Assembly (NCBI GenBank): GCA_966211335.1
Contig: CBIHNF010000001.1
Location: 248,001 to 312,000 of the forward strand
Length of the DNA: 64,000 nucleotides
Reading direction: 5' to 3'
Source of the DNA: JAPWJZ01 sp966211335
GTDB taxonomy: Bacteria; Pseudomonadota; Alphaproteobacteria; Micavibrionales; UBA2020
Shown: positions 52,627 to 61,603 of the stretch, piece by piece
Position numbering within the stretch: position 1 is the stretch's first letter
How the letters are laid out: each line of letters begins with the position of its first letter
Translations under genes and position numbers: made by a program
The notes under the pieces: model-generated
What the model was told of the DNA's origin: nothing
The model's database searches: none
What the model saw: the letters and a program-made list of their open reading frames with translations, nothing else

Positions 52627-53741
52627 GCTGCCAGTTGCTCCTCTGCTTTGGAATAATCCAGCTTCAGGTCGCGCGCGACTTCGGGCTGGGTGATTTTGCC
52701 TTTGCACACGGTGAGCCCGTTGCGCAGGTGACGGTTTTCCTGCAGCGCCTTGACCCAGCCTTTATCGGCAAGTTCGAGGCCATAGGGCAGGACCGCGTTG
52801 TTCAGCGCATAGGCCGAGGTGCGGGGAACCGCGCCCGGCATGTTGGCGACGCAATAATGTACGATGCCGTCGACTTCATAGGTCGGGTTATCATGCGTCG
52901 TCGCTTTGGACGTTTCCGCGCAGCCGCCCTGATCGATCGCGATATCGACGATGACCGATTTCGGGCGCATCTTTTTGAGGATTTCGCGGGTGATGAGTTT
53001 GGGTGCGAGCGCGCCGGGGATGAGCACCGCGCCGATCACCATATCCGCGCGCATGATGTATTTTTCAACGGCGTCTTGCGTCGAGAAGACGATATTGGCG
53101 CGGTTGCCGAACATGTCGTCCAGCTGGCGGATGCGGTCGAGCGATTTTTCGATGATGGTGACGCGGGCTTCCATGCCGATGGCCATTTTTGCCGCATTGG
53201 TGCCGGCAACGCCGCCGCCAAGGATGGTGACCTGCGCCGCCGGAACGCCCGGAACGCCGCCGATAAGAATGCCGGAGCCGCCAACCGGCGCCTGCAGGTG
53301 ATACGCACCAATGTGGACGCCCATACGGCCCGCGACTTCCGACATGGGGGCGAGCAGAGGCAACCCGCCGCGGTCGTTGGTGACGGTTTCATAGGCAATC
53401 GCGATGCAACCGGAATCAATCAGGCCCTTTGCCTGCGAGGCGTCTGCCGCGAGGTGGAGGTAGGTAAACAGGATCTGGCCCTTGCGCAGCATTTTGCATT
53501 CAACGGCCTGCGGTTCCTTGACCTTTACGATCATGTCGGCCTTGTCGAAGACATCTTTCGCGGTCGGCACAATTTTAGCGCCGGCGGTGATGTAATCTTC
53601 ATCCGAGGCCTGAATGCCGGCACCGGCGTTGGTTTCGACGATGACCTGGTGACCGTGGCGCACATATTCGCGCACCGAAGTGGGGGTGAGGCCCACGCGG
53701 AATTCCTTGGTCTTGATTTCCTTGGGGCAGCCGATCAGCAT
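52623..53741 (-). CDS. ald: alanine dehydrogenase
   Basis: A 372-aa NAD-dependent enzyme interconverting L-alanine and pyruvate plus ammonia. MLIGCPKEIKTKEFRVGLTP opens the protein. QEGGAAF-type motifs are absent, and the PNT-family Rossmann motif ILGGGVAGTNAAKMAIGMEA is central. DIAIDQGGCAETSKATTHDN is the C-terminal signature. The length is standard. It is followed by the overlapping Cys-rich gene. Upstream is an ornithine aminotransferase gene on the other strand. Confidence 0.96.
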   Translation of the reverse strand: MLIGCPKEIKTKEFRVGLTPTSVREYVRHGHQVIVETNAGAGIQASDEDYITAGAKIVPTAKDVFDKADMIVKVKEPQAVECKMLRKGQILFTYLHLAADASQAKGLIDSGCIAIAYETVTNDRGGLPLLAPMSEVAGRMGVHIGAYHLQAPVGGSGILIGGVPGVPAAQVTILGGGVAGTNAAKMAIGMEARVTIIEKSLDRIRQLDDMFGNRANIVFSTQDAVEKYIMRADMVIGAVLIPGALAPKLITREILKKMRPKSVIVDIAIDQGGCAETSKATTHDNPTYEVDGIVHYCVANMPGAVPRTSAYALNNAVLPYGLELADKGWVKALQENRHLRNGLTVCKGKITQPEVARDLKLDYSKAEEQLAA

Positions 53742-53881
53742 TGCTTTTTCTCCTTGGGAGTTTGATACTTGAGGCCTTCCGGGGAGTCTGGCGCGGGATA
53801 GCGCGAACCGCCCTTGAAGCGACCTTATTTTTGGCTGCTCGCATACTATCCCTGCGGCAGGGGCAATTCAAGAGAGCTGTT

Positions 53882-55129
53882 ATGTTAAAGAAATTCCTCA
53901 AGAAGTTTACGAAATCTTCGACGCAGAAGCTGATCGAGCACGAATCAAAGTTCGTGGCGCATAACTACCACCCGCTGCCGGTCGTGCTGAACAAGGGCGA
54001 TGGCGTTTACCTTTGGGATCACGAGGGTAAAAAGTACCTCGACATGATGAGCGCCTATTCCGCAGTCTCCCTCGGCCACTCGCACCCGCGTATTGTGAAG
54101 GCGCTCACCGACCAGGCCCGCACGCTTGCCATGTGCTCCCGCGCCTATCACACCAACACGCTCGGCCCCTTCCTCGAAAAGCTGGTGGACCTTACCGGTC
54201 TCGACATGGCGCTGCCGATGAACACCGGCGCGGAAGCGGTGGAGACCGCCGTCAAGGCCGCGCGCCAGTGGGGCTATGTTGTTAAAAACATCCCCGAGAA
54301 TATGGCGGAGATTATTGTGGCGGAAGGCAACTTCCATGGCCGCACGACGACCATTATCAGCTTCTCGACCGAAGCGGACTACCGCAAGAACTTCGGCCCC
54401 TTCACGCCGGGCTTCAAGGCCGTGCCGTTTGACGATATCCGCGCGATTGAAAACGCGATCACGCCCAACACTGCCGCCATTATGTTCGAGCCGATTCAGG
54501 GCGAGGCCGGCATTAAGGTGCCGCGCGACGGATTCTTGCGCGAGCTGCGCGACCTATGCGACCGCAAGAACGTGCTGCTGATTCTGGATGAAGTGCAGTC
54601 CGGCCTTGGCCGCACGGGCCGCATGTTCTGCTACCAGCATGAGAATGTGCTTCCGGATGCGCTGATCCTCGGCAAGGCTTTGGGTGGCGGTCTGTTGCCT
54701 GTCTCCGCACTTGTCGGTAAACGCGAAGTGATGGAATTGTTCAAGCCCGGCAGCCATGGTTCCACCTTCGGCGGCAACCCGCTGGCGGCGGCCGTGGGCC
54801 TTGAAGCGCTCAAAGTGCTGGAAGAAGAAGGCATGGTGCAGAACAGCGCCATCCTCGGCGCTTATATGCTGGAGCAGCTGCGCGGTATTAATTCAACGCT
54901 CGTCACCGGCGTGCGCGGCCGTGGCCTCTGGATCGGCATGGATTTTGATCCGAAGCGCGTTTCCGCCCGCGTTGTTTGCGAAAAGCTCATGGAAAAAGGC
55001 ATTCTGTCGAAGGATACGCACCACACGGTCGTGCGCTTTGCCCCGCCGCTCACCATCACGCGGGAGCAGATTGACTGGTGCCTGGAACAGGTCCGCGCCG
55101 TCATCCGCGAGATCGAGGCGAAGGGCTGA
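53882..55129 (+). CDS. rocD: ornithine--oxo-acid transaminase
   Basis: A 415-aa class III PLP aminotransferase. The PLP Lys is in ILGKALGGGLLPVSA (K265), preceded by LILDEVQSGLGRTG. The HNYHPLPVVLNKGDGVYLWD start is characteristic of ornithine aminotransferases. It converts ornithine to glutamate semialdehyde in arginine and proline metabolism. ATG at 53882 is used. The upstream open frame overlaps ald and is not homologous. The stop overlaps the acetyltransferase start by 1 nt. Confidence 0.93.
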   Translation: MLKKFLKKFTKSSTQKLIEHESKFVAHNYHPLPVVLNKGDGVYLWDHEGKKYLDMMSAYSAVSLGHSHPRIVKALTDQARTLAMCSRAYHTNTLGPFLEKLVDLTGLDMALPMNTGAEAVETAVKAARQWGYVVKNIPENMAEIIVAEGNFHGRTTTIISFSTEADYRKNFGPFTPGFKAVPFDDIRAIENAITPNTAAIMFEPIQGEAGIKVPRDGFLRELRDLCDRKNVLLILDEVQSGLGRTGRMFCYQHENVLPDALILGKALGGGLLPVSALVGKREVMELFKPGSHGSTFGGNPLAAAVGLEALKVLEEEGMVQNSAILGAYMLEQLRGINSTLVTGVRGRGLWIGMDFDPKRVSARVVCEKLMEKGILSKDTHHTVVRFAPPLTITREQIDWCLEQVRAVIREIEAKG

Positions 55130-55653
55130 TGCCGCGGCTTCGTCCCGCAAGCTTGCAGGACATTGCGGCCATTACCGCCATCTATGCGCATCACGTGCGC
55201 CACGGCACCGGCAGTTTCGAGCTGGAGCCGCCGGATGAAGCCGAAATGCAAAAACGTTTTGAAAATATCGCCGCGCTGAAGCTGCCGTGGCTGGTGGCGG
55301 AAGATAACGGCGCGGTTGTGGGCTACGCCTACGCTGGCCCGTACCGCCCGCGTCCCGCCTATCGCTTCACGGTGGAGGATTCAATTTACATTCATCCGGA
55401 ACAAATCGGCGGCGGTATCGGATCATTGCTGCTGTCATCGCTGATTGCAAATTGCGAGGCTTTGGGATTGCGCCAGATGATCGCGGTCGTCGGCGATTCC
55501 AGCAACGCAGCATCGGTCAAGCTGCACCGCAAATTCGGCTTTGAAGAAACCGGCACCTTAAAAGACGTCGGCTATAAATTCGGCCGCTGGCTGGATGTGG
55601 TGCTGCTGCAGAGAAGTTTGGGCGCGGGCTCCGCTTCATCTCCGGTGAGCTAA
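55129..55653 (+). CDS. GNAT N-acetyltransferase, phosphinothricin acetyltransferase-like
   Basis: A 174-aa acetyltransferase. Motif A is VEDSIYIHPEQIGGGIGSLL and the conserved ARPAYRFTVED-type strand precedes it. The IYAHHVRHGTGSFELEPP start matches the phosphinothricin/methionine sulfone acetyltransferase group. It is translationally linked to rocD, so the substrate may be an amino acid, but this is unproven. Confidence 0.9.
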   Translation: MPRLRPASLQDIAAITAIYAHHVRHGTGSFELEPPDEAEMQKRFENIAALKLPWLVAEDNGAVVGYAYAGPYRPRPAYRFTVEDSIYIHPEQIGGGIGSLLLSSLIANCEALGLRQMIAVVGDSSNAASVKLHRKFGFEETGTLKDVGYKFGRWLDVVLLQRSLGAGSASSPVS

Positions 55654-55655
55654 TC

Positions 55656-56291
55656 TTGCAACGGAACACAGTAAACTTCCTGAAGATATCGCCGTTCCTG
55701 CTTTTGCTTATCATCATGGTGAGCGGCTTGATATTTCCCGATGCGCACGTCTGGAAACTTTTCCTGCCATTTTTGATTTTTTATGCTGCCCCGGCCTATA
55801 TCTTGACCGCCTTACCATTCGCGGCGTTCGTCATAGGATTGCACATATGGAAGAAAAGGACTGAGAAAAATTTACGTATCGTGATGCGCGCAGCGATAGC
55901 TATTTATATTACGCTGCCATTCCTGTATCTGGCCGCTGACATGAGTTGGTTTTACCTACATCGCGGTCCATTGTTTTCGACTGCCACAACTGAAAATTTC
56001 AGCTTCTCAGACTACGCCTCGCGAGAATATTTAATGGCGGATCTCATTCGTATCTTCCCTGCAGGCACGCCGAAACTGGTTATCGACGAAGCCCTCATAA
56101 ATAGAGACGGTGCAACCTCGTCAAAGCAATTCGGCTGCAAGGGAACCACGTATATTCATGCAGCGCCACACTTCATTCGTAACTGCGGCGACCGCTGGAT
56201 AATCTGCATTTCATACACAGATGAGAAAGCACCCGTCAGCACAAGCATACCGGAATTTTCCTATGCGAGCGCTGGCGGGTGTTTTTTCTAA
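55656..56291 (+). CDS. unknown protein with N-terminal membrane segments
   Basis: A 211-aa protein that begins with TTG at 55656, 2 nt after the acetyltransferase stop. Three hydrophobic stretches occupy the first 95 residues (FLLLLIIMVSGLIFPDA, then FLPFLIFYAAPAYILTALPF, then IAIYITLPFLYLAADMSWFY). The rest appears soluble, with five Cys. It is more AT-rich than its neighbours and no family is recognised. The start codon is uncertain. Confidence 0.6.
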   Translation: MQRNTVNFLKISPFLLLLIIMVSGLIFPDAHVWKLFLPFLIFYAAPAYILTALPFAAFVIGLHIWKKRTEKNLRIVMRAAIAIYITLPFLYLAADMSWFYLHRGPLFSTATTENFSFSDYASREYLMADLIRIFPAGTPKLVIDEALINRDGATSSKQFGCKGTTYIHAAPHFIRNCGDRWIICISYTDEKAPVSTSIPEFSYASAGGCFF

Positions 56292-56302
56292 ACGGGCAGT
56301 TT

Positions 56303-56878
56303 CTACTTCTTCAACTTCGCCGCGAGTTCCGCAACGCGTTTGCCGAGGGCTTTGGCGGTATCGAGGTCGCCTTTGCGCGGGGCTTCTTCAGGGCTTGCGT
56401 CGGAGGGGGAGATGGCGAGGGCGCCGGCGAAACCTGCCGTCCAGTTGATGTCATTCGGCCCGTGTTCTTTTTTGTTGTTCGGCATCAGGCCGGTGCCGAT
56501 CCAGATCTGGCCGTGCTGCTGTGACAGCGTCCAGAAGTATTCAATCGTCGAAAATTTATCGCCGTTGACGGAAGCCGAATTGGTGAAGCCGGCGGCGACT
56601 TTGTCTTTCCAACTTTGAGTAAACCAGGGCTTCGATGATGCATCGGCGAATTTTTTGAACTGCCAGGCGGGGCCGCCCATGTAGGTGGGGCTGCCGTAAA
56701 TTACGGCGTCGGCTTTTGCCAGCGCTTCGAAGCTGCCGTCCGGCAGGTTGCCGTCTTTGTCGATCTGGTACAGCGTTGCGGTGGTGTTGGGGGCACTGTT
56801 CGCGCCTTCCTTCACGGCTTCCGCCTGCTTGGTGGTGTGGCCGTAGCCGCTGAAAAAGACGATGGCAACTTGGGTCAT
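56303..56878 (-). CDS. flavodoxin-fold NAD(P)H:quinone oxidoreductase (WrbA-like)
   Basis: A 191-aa flavoprotein. The FMN phosphate loop is FFSGYGHTTKQAEAV, and YGSPTYMGGPAWQFKKF is a WrbA-type signature. It probably reduces quinones by two electrons to limit radical formation. It lacks strong resemblance to the C-terminal end of WrbA, so the exact subfamily is open. The upstream 211 nt (56879-57089) hold no other gene. Confidence 0.88.
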   Translation of the reverse strand: MTQVAIVFFSGYGHTTKQAEAVKEGANSAPNTTATLYQIDKDGNLPDGSFEALAKADAVIYGSPTYMGGPAWQFKKFADASSKPWFTQSWKDKVAAGFTNSASVNGDKFSTIEYFWTLSQQHGQIWIGTGLMPNNKKEHGPNDINWTAGFAGALAISPSDASPEEAPRKGDLDTAKALGKRVAELAAKLKK

Positions 56879-57089
56879 AAATAAATACTCCGGTTGGTTG
56901 ATGGGCTGCGCCGAATATACGCCTGATTCGGGAGGCTTGTCGTGCTGCGGCGCAAAAATGGCGGGGTTGTAGCAATGCGGTACCGGTTACCTGCAGGTAA
57001 CTTTCAACATCGACTGTCTTACGGCAAATAGCCTCAACGCTTTATCAACCAATATGGCCTAGCCTTGGAATCAGAAGAGGAATGCCGCC

Positions 57090-57644
57090 ATGATTTATGC
57101 CCTGAACGACCTGCTGCAGAAAATGGGCGCACCCGAGGTGCGGGAGCGCGGCCGCATTGAATGGCATTACTTCGACAAGGTGAAAAACGCGCTCAACGGC
57201 TTTGCGGAGATTAGGCTGGAGGCCGGCGGGGAGCGGCTGATTGCGGAAATGAAAAATATAAAAGAAAACTATATCGACGATTCCGGCGAGACGCATGCCG
57301 TCTATACCGAAAGCTTTTATTTATATGCCGAGCGCACGGCGCGGGCAGGCCATTACCGCATCAATAAAATCTCGCTCGACGGTGATGATTACAACAACCC
57401 GCAGAAGGGCGTGATCGAGCTGGGGCTTTCCGTCTTCCATGCCCGCGCGCTTGATATTTCCATCCGCATGGTGGAGCAGGTTTTCAACAAGCAGGATATT
57501 CTGGAGCCGAAAACCGAACCCTTCGTTGACGAGGCGCCGAAATTCCGCGCGCTGTTCGCGGCGCAAAAGGAAATCCGCAAAGAGTCCTTCGGAGTCGTCA
57601 TCCCCTTCCGCCCGCGCAGCGAAGTGCGCGTATCAGCGCGCTGA
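57090..57644 (+). CDS. hypothetical protein (184 aa)
   Basis: A soluble protein without a family I recognise. It starts MIYALNDLLQKMGAPEVRER, has an anti-parallel beta pattern (AEIRLEAGGERLIAEMKNIK) and an alpha-helical C-terminal half with EPFVDEAPKFRALFAAQKEI. AGAGG lies near the ATG. It overlaps the convergent gene by 12 nt. The function is unknown. Confidence 0.72.
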   Translation: MIYALNDLLQKMGAPEVRERGRIEWHYFDKVKNALNGFAEIRLEAGGERLIAEMKNIKENYIDDSGETHAVYTESFYLYAERTARAGHYRINKISLDGDDYNNPQKGVIELGLSVFHARALDISIRMVEQVFNKQDILEPKTEPFVDEAPKFRALFAAQKEIRKESFGVVIPFRPRSEVRVSAR

Positions 57645-58145
57645 CGGTTCGTCCGGTCTTTCTTCTTTCAACAATTCCAACCGTGCGATGACATTGCCGG
57701 CATAGGTGATGCGTACGTAAGCGCCATCATGCAGCAGGCCGCCGTTCCGCACTGCATCGTGATAGCCGGCGGTCGGCACGATGTCGGAATAATGAAAACA
57801 GGCATCGGGGATGCAGAAGGTTTCCCACACGCTGCCCATCTGGAACAGCGGCACGAAATCCGTCACCCGGCCTTCGCTTGTTTTGATGGTGCCTTTATCG
57901 ATAGCAGCGGTGACGGTTTTATATTCCGCCATCGTCTTCCAGACGCAAACACCCATCCATGTCAGGTCGGCGATGAGGTAGAAGGCGCAAAGCATCACGC
58001 GCGTGCCGGGCGCCCGCGCCGTCATGATGTTTTCACGCTTGTAATAAAGCCCGCCGATGATGATGAGGAAGACGATGCCGGTGACAAAGGGCTGCCAGGC
58101 GAAACCGACGTCGTAGAAATCGTAAATGGTCGAGAACTGGTTCAA
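57633..58145 (-). CDS. membrane protein, paralogue of the upstream gene
   Basis: A 170-aa protein. A short N-terminal YDFYDVGF segment is followed by two membrane helices (FVTGIVFLIIIGGLYY and VMLCAFYLIADLTWMGVCV) and a C-terminal beta domain: GRVTDFVPL, FCIPDACFHYSD and GAYVRITYAGNVIARLEL. The last part aligns with the gene at 58187. I do not recognise the family. Last of the minus-strand unit RR-pmbA-58187-57633. Confidence 0.72.
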   Translation of the reverse strand: MNQFSTIYDFYDVGFAWQPFVTGIVFLIIIGGLYYKRENIMTARAPGTRVMLCAFYLIADLTWMGVCVWKTMAEYKTVTAAIDKGTIKTSEGRVTDFVPLFQMGSVWETFCIPDACFHYSDIVPTAGYHDAVRNGGLLHDGAYVRITYAGNVIARLELLKEERPDEPSAR

Positions 58146-58186
58146 GCCATGAGCATACGCGCTATCGAGCAGACATGACAGTTAAT

Positions 58187-58633
58187 CTAGTTCTGGACGC
58201 CGGTTTCAAGGCGGATGAGCTGTTTGCCGAGGTATTCGGCCCGCACCAAAACGCCGTCAGCCAGACCCGGAATGCTGCCTTCATAGCCAAGGCAGATATC
58301 TTCCACGCAAAAGCCCTGCGCCTCCACCTTGCTGGCCGTGCCGGTGACGACCGGCAGGTTGCCGCCATCCTCAACGCCGCGCACCGACATATAGGTAATG
58401 ACATTGTGATAGGCGACGGGCGTTGTATAAACCACAAGCCCCAGCGAAAACGCCGCGAAAATAAGCGAATAAAGCAGGCGCTTGGCGGGACCGCCAATCA
58501 TGAACATCTGCATGGTTTTATTATTCGGATTAAAAGCCTGCCGGATGCAGTACAGCCCGAACAGCGGCAGCAGCAACCCCACGACATTCAGCTGCGAGAC
58601 GTCATAGACAAGGGTGTAAACCGGCGCTGACAA
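58187..58633 (-). CDS. membrane protein, paralogue of the downstream gene
   Basis: A 148-aa protein with the same layout: a VYDV start, two hydrophobic segments (VVGLLLPLFGLYCIR and LLYSLIFAAFSLGLVVYTTP) and the C-terminal domain GTASKVEAQGFCVEDICLGY, ending LVRAEYLGKQLIRLET. It shares the FC-V/I...C.Y, GxxVRxxYxGxxIxRLE pattern with its neighbour. Probably periplasmic. No function assigned. Confidence 0.72.
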   Translation of the reverse strand: MSAPVYTLVYDVSQLNVVGLLLPLFGLYCIRQAFNPNNKTMQMFMIGGPAKRLLYSLIFAAFSLGLVVYTTPVAYHNVITYMSVRGVEDGGNLPVVTGTASKVEAQGFCVEDICLGYEGSIPGLADGVLVRAEYLGKQLIRLETGVQN

Positions 58634-58646
58634 TTATTTTTACCTG

Positions 58647-59996
58647 TTAATTTCCCGCGACCATCATCTTTTTCAAACGGATCGTCGGCGCGTCGATGCC
58701 GTATTTGAAGATCAGGTCGTTGGCGGCAACCATGCCCTGCCACATATCGGAAATATTGCCGGCGATGGTCATTTCCGCGACGGGATAGGTGATCTGGCCT
58801 TTTTCGATCCAGAAGCCGCGCGCCCCGCGGCTGTAGTCACCCGTGATCATATTCGCGCCGGAACCCATGAGCTGCGTCACGTAAAAACCTTCATCGATAT
58901 CCTTGATGAGTTCTCCGACGGTGAGCTTGCCGGGTTCCATGTAAAAATTGGCGGCCCGCGGCGACGGCGGGGCGGAAGCGCCGCGCACGGCGTTGCCGGT
59001 GGTTTTGAGGCCGAGCTGACGCGCGGAAGACAAATCAAGCAGCCAGCCAGTGAGCACGCCGTTGTCGATGATTTTGCGGCGCTGGGGCGTGACGCCCTCG
59101 CCATCAAACGGGTGGGAGCGGTTGCCGCGCTTCAGGAACGGGTCATCAATGACGTTCATGCCTTCGGGGAAGACGCGGGTGCCCATTTTATCTTTGAGCA
59201 GCGTTGTGCCGCGGGCAACGGCGCTGCCGGAAATACCGCTGGCAAGGCTGCCGAGGAGGCCGCCGGAGTTGCGGCGGTCGAAGACCACCGGCATTTCCCG
59301 CGTCGGACCTTTTTTGGGATTGAGGGCGCGCACCGCACGCTCCCCCGCCGACCGGCCGATATCGGTCGGGGAGGCGAGGTCCTTGAAGAAGGCAGCAGAA
59401 TCATAATCGTAATCTGTTTCCATGCCGTCCCCCTCGCCCGCGATCACGGAGACCGAGAGGCTGAAGCCGGAGGAAGAATAGCCGCCGACAAAACCGTTGG
59501 AGGCGACATAGTAGGACGTATCGGTGGAACTTGCGCATTCCGCGCCGTCGGAATTGGTAATGCCCTTGATGCTGCGGGCGGCGTCTTCCGCTTCATCCGC
59601 CATGTCGGTCAGCTGCTGCACGGAAACTTCGGTCGGGTCATAAAGGTCAAGGTCGGCCCAGGTCCTGGCGATTTCGGTGGGGTCGGCGATGCCGCAATAG
59701 GGATCGGCCGGCACAATCTTCGCCATAGCGACGGCGCGTTCTGCCATCTGGTCGAGGGCCTCCGCCGAGCGGTCGGAAGATGACACGATCGCCTGACGGT
59801 CACCGACGAAAACGCGAAGGCCGATTTCGGCTTCTTCGGAGCGTTGCAGCGCTTCCGCCTTGCCGTTGCGGCGCGTGACGGAGAGCGACGCGGAATCCGA
59901 CAGGACAATATCGGCCGCCGTTGCGCCGTATGATTTGGCCTTGCCGAGAAGGTCCTGCAGCAGCTGCAGCGTGCCTGCGTCTTTAGCGTCAGCCAT
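58647..59996 (-). CDS. pmbA: TldD/PmbA family protein PmbA
   Basis: A 449-aa protein of the PmbA branch. It shows the N-terminal SLSVTRRNGKAEALQRSEEA, the central TREMPVVFDRRNSGGLLGSL and GSGANMITGDYSRGARGFWI near the C-terminus. In E. coli the TldD-TldE pair degrades unfolded microcin precursors and CcdA. The metal-binding HExxxH motif of TldD is absent, as expected for PmbA/TldE. No tldD lies in the window. It begins 14 nt after the receiver gene. Confidence 0.94.
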   Translation of the reverse strand: MADAKDAGTLQLLQDLLGKAKSYGATAADIVLSDSASLSVTRRNGKAEALQRSEEAEIGLRVFVGDRQAIVSSSDRSAEALDQMAERAVAMAKIVPADPYCGIADPTEIARTWADLDLYDPTEVSVQQLTDMADEAEDAARSIKGITNSDGAECASSTDTSYYVASNGFVGGYSSSGFSLSVSVIAGEGDGMETDYDYDSAAFFKDLASPTDIGRSAGERAVRALNPKKGPTREMPVVFDRRNSGGLLGSLASGISGSAVARGTTLLKDKMGTRVFPEGMNVIDDPFLKRGNRSHPFDGEGVTPQRRKIIDNGVLTGWLLDLSSARQLGLKTTGNAVRGASAPPSPRAANFYMEPGKLTVGELIKDIDEGFYVTQLMGSGANMITGDYSRGARGFWIEKGQITYPVAEMTIAGNISDMWQGMVAANDLIFKYGIDAPTIRLKKMMVAGN

Positions 59997-60010
59997 GATG
60001 GGTAATCCTT

Positions 60011-60859
60011 TTAATTCGAGCCTTGCGCGGCATCCGCCGTGGCGACCTGCGGCACGAAGCGTTCGGTATGTTTCATGCCCTGCGGCAGTTCGACGAGCGA
60101 CAGGGTTAATCTAGGCGCGGCATCGCGGTTTTCAAATGACGCTGCAAATTTTTCCAGCACTTCGGTGAAGCGGTTGATGGCATCGATGGGTTCTGATTCA
60201 TATTGCGGGCGCTGCAGCAAAATGGCGAAATCCTTGAAACCTAAACGCCCGATAACGTCGGACTGGCGGCGCATGAAGGTCATTTTTTCGGTCAGTTTCT
60301 TCATCGTGTCGTCGACGGTTTCCTGACCCAGAATTTTATTCATGTCATCGACGTTGGTGATGCTGACAAAAACCAGCAGGCTGCGCTCTGCATAGCGGAA
60401 CGCGCGGTCGATGGCGGAGAGGAACAGCTGATTGAATGCCGCCTTGCCAATGACGCCGCCGACGGAATGCACGTTGTCTTCGCGCGCCAGCTTGCGCGTG
60501 ATTTCCTGCAGGCGTTCGGCATTACCGATCTTGGTTTCGAGGTCGAGCGTGGAGAGCGGCTTGTTGAGAACGTCATTGGTGCCGGCCAGCAGCGCCGTCT
60601 CGGTCGAGCCTTCCTTGCCCAGCAGCAAAATATACGGCTTCACCGGCGTGCGGATATTTTTCCAGACGCCGATGACGACAGGGCGCGCTTCCGACAACGG
60701 GGCGGGGTCGAGCATGATGCAGTCGAAATGGCCGTTCTTGATCAACTCGAAGGCCTGGTTCTTGCCGGGCTCTACCGTCACTTTATGGCCCTTCGCCTCG
60801 AGTTTCGAGGTGATCAGCTGGTTGGTGAGGGATTCGCGGTCGATAACCAGAATTTCCAT
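60011..60859 (-). CDS. response-regulator receiver with degenerate GGDEF domain
   Basis: A 282-aa protein. Residues 1-115 form a receiver domain with Asp51 in IMLDPAPL, Lys100 in LNKPL and a single Asp in the acidic pocket (VIDRES). Residues about 130-265 resemble a GGDEF domain, with the active-site loop RLGFKDF in place of RxGGDEF. It therefore probably cannot make c-di-GMP and may act by binding. The C-terminal tail is acidic. It is first in the operon with pmbA. No sensor kinase is nearby. Confidence 0.8.
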   Translation of the reverse strand: MEILVIDRESLTNQLITSKLEAKGHKVTVEPGKNQAFELIKNGHFDCIMLDPAPLSEARPVVIGVWKNIRTPVKPYILLLGKEGSTETALLAGTNDVLNKPLSTLDLETKIGNAERLQEITRKLAREDNVHSVGGVIGKAAFNQLFLSAIDRAFRYAERSLLVFVSITNVDDMNKILGQETVDDTMKKLTEKMTFMRRQSDVIGRLGFKDFAILLQRPQYESEPIDAINRFTEVLEKFAASFENRDAAPRLTLSLVELPQGMKHTERFVPQVATADAAQGSN

Positions 60860-60964
60860 TGTCTCTGCCCTTTTATTGCAGGGGTAAGTTTAAGCAAAAA
60901 TGCGCCCTGAAACCACCCTTTTGCTTATATTTCGCCGCCAGTTTCCCTATACGGCCGATAGTAT

Positions 60965-60993
60965 TTGACAAGGCAATCCGTTTTGCCTTATTA
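60965..60993 (+). promoter_or_regulatory. promoter of tRNA-Leu with palindromic spacer
   Basis: TTGACA (60965-60970), 17 nt, TTATTA (60988-60993). The spacer carries AAGGCAA/TTGCCTT, an inverted repeat between the two hexamers. The tRNA starts 14 nt after the -10. Confidence 0.75.
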
Positions 60994-61007
60994 CTTCCCC
61001 ATTCCGT

Positions 61008-61092
61008 GCCCAAATGGCGGAATTGGTAGACGCGCAGGTTTCAGGTACCTGTGGGGCAACCCGTGTAAGTTCGAGTCTTATTTTGGGCACCA
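61008..61092 (+). tRNA. tRNA-Leu (CAG)
   Basis: An 85-nt class II tRNA. Acceptor GCCCAAA pairs with TTTGGGC. The anticodon stem CAGGT/ACCTG encloses TTCAGGT, giving anticodon CAG. A long variable arm is present. The D-loop contains GGAATTGGTAGAC and the T-loop is TTCGAGT. CCA is encoded at 61090-61092. Confidence 0.97.
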
Positions 61093-61107
61093 TTCTTCTT
61101 CGACGCA

Positions 61108-61539
61108 TCATTCCTGACGATGCAATTCTCCGTATTCCTCGATGAGTGCGGCGCGGGATTTATCCCCCGCGGTCTGGGCGGTGTCGAAGGCCTCTTTGAG
61201 GGCAGCAGTGCCCGCCTCTCCCTTCCGTTTCATCACTTCCGCCGCTGTCATGGCGGTTATCCTGTCATCATCCTTCAGCAGTTCTTTCAACGCCGGCAGG
61301 TCGTAGACCGTGGTCGCCTTGTCCAGCGCCTCGATCGTGTACATGTTCATGCCGCGCGTCATATGCCCGTAGCCGACGTTGCGGTTGACAATGCAGCGGT
61401 AGGCGTTGAGCTGCCCCGGCATCAGGCAGGCCGTGCCGCCCGTCACCACACGCGGCAGCAAGACAGCGATCAGCAGCAGCCCCGCGAGGCGGATAACTTT
61501 GCGCCGGCGCGGCGGCATATTCTTGAAACTGGACAGCAT
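61108..61539 (-). CDS. small membrane-anchored or secreted helical protein
   Basis: A 143-aa protein. It has a basic start (PPRRRKVIRL), one hydrophobic segment (AGLLLIAVLLPRVVTGGTACL) and a helical remainder with VYDLPALKELLKDDDRITAM and AALKEAFDTAQTAGDKSRAA. AAGG lies 6 nt before ATG 61539. A HEAT/armadillo-like fold is possible. The function is unknown. It is divergent from the RNase D gene by 64 nt. Confidence 0.72.
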   Translation of the reverse strand: MLSSFKNMPPRRRKVIRLAGLLLIAVLLPRVVTGGTACLMPGQLNAYRCIVNRNVGYGHMTRGMNMYTIEALDKATTVYDLPALKELLKDDDRITAMTAAEVMKRKGEAGTAALKEAFDTAQTAGDKSRAALIEEYGELHRQE

Positions 61540-61603
61540 GGGCATCCTTGCGATAAATTGCTGGCAACAGAATATCACGATAAATAAAGGGCAAAACCTG
61601 AAA

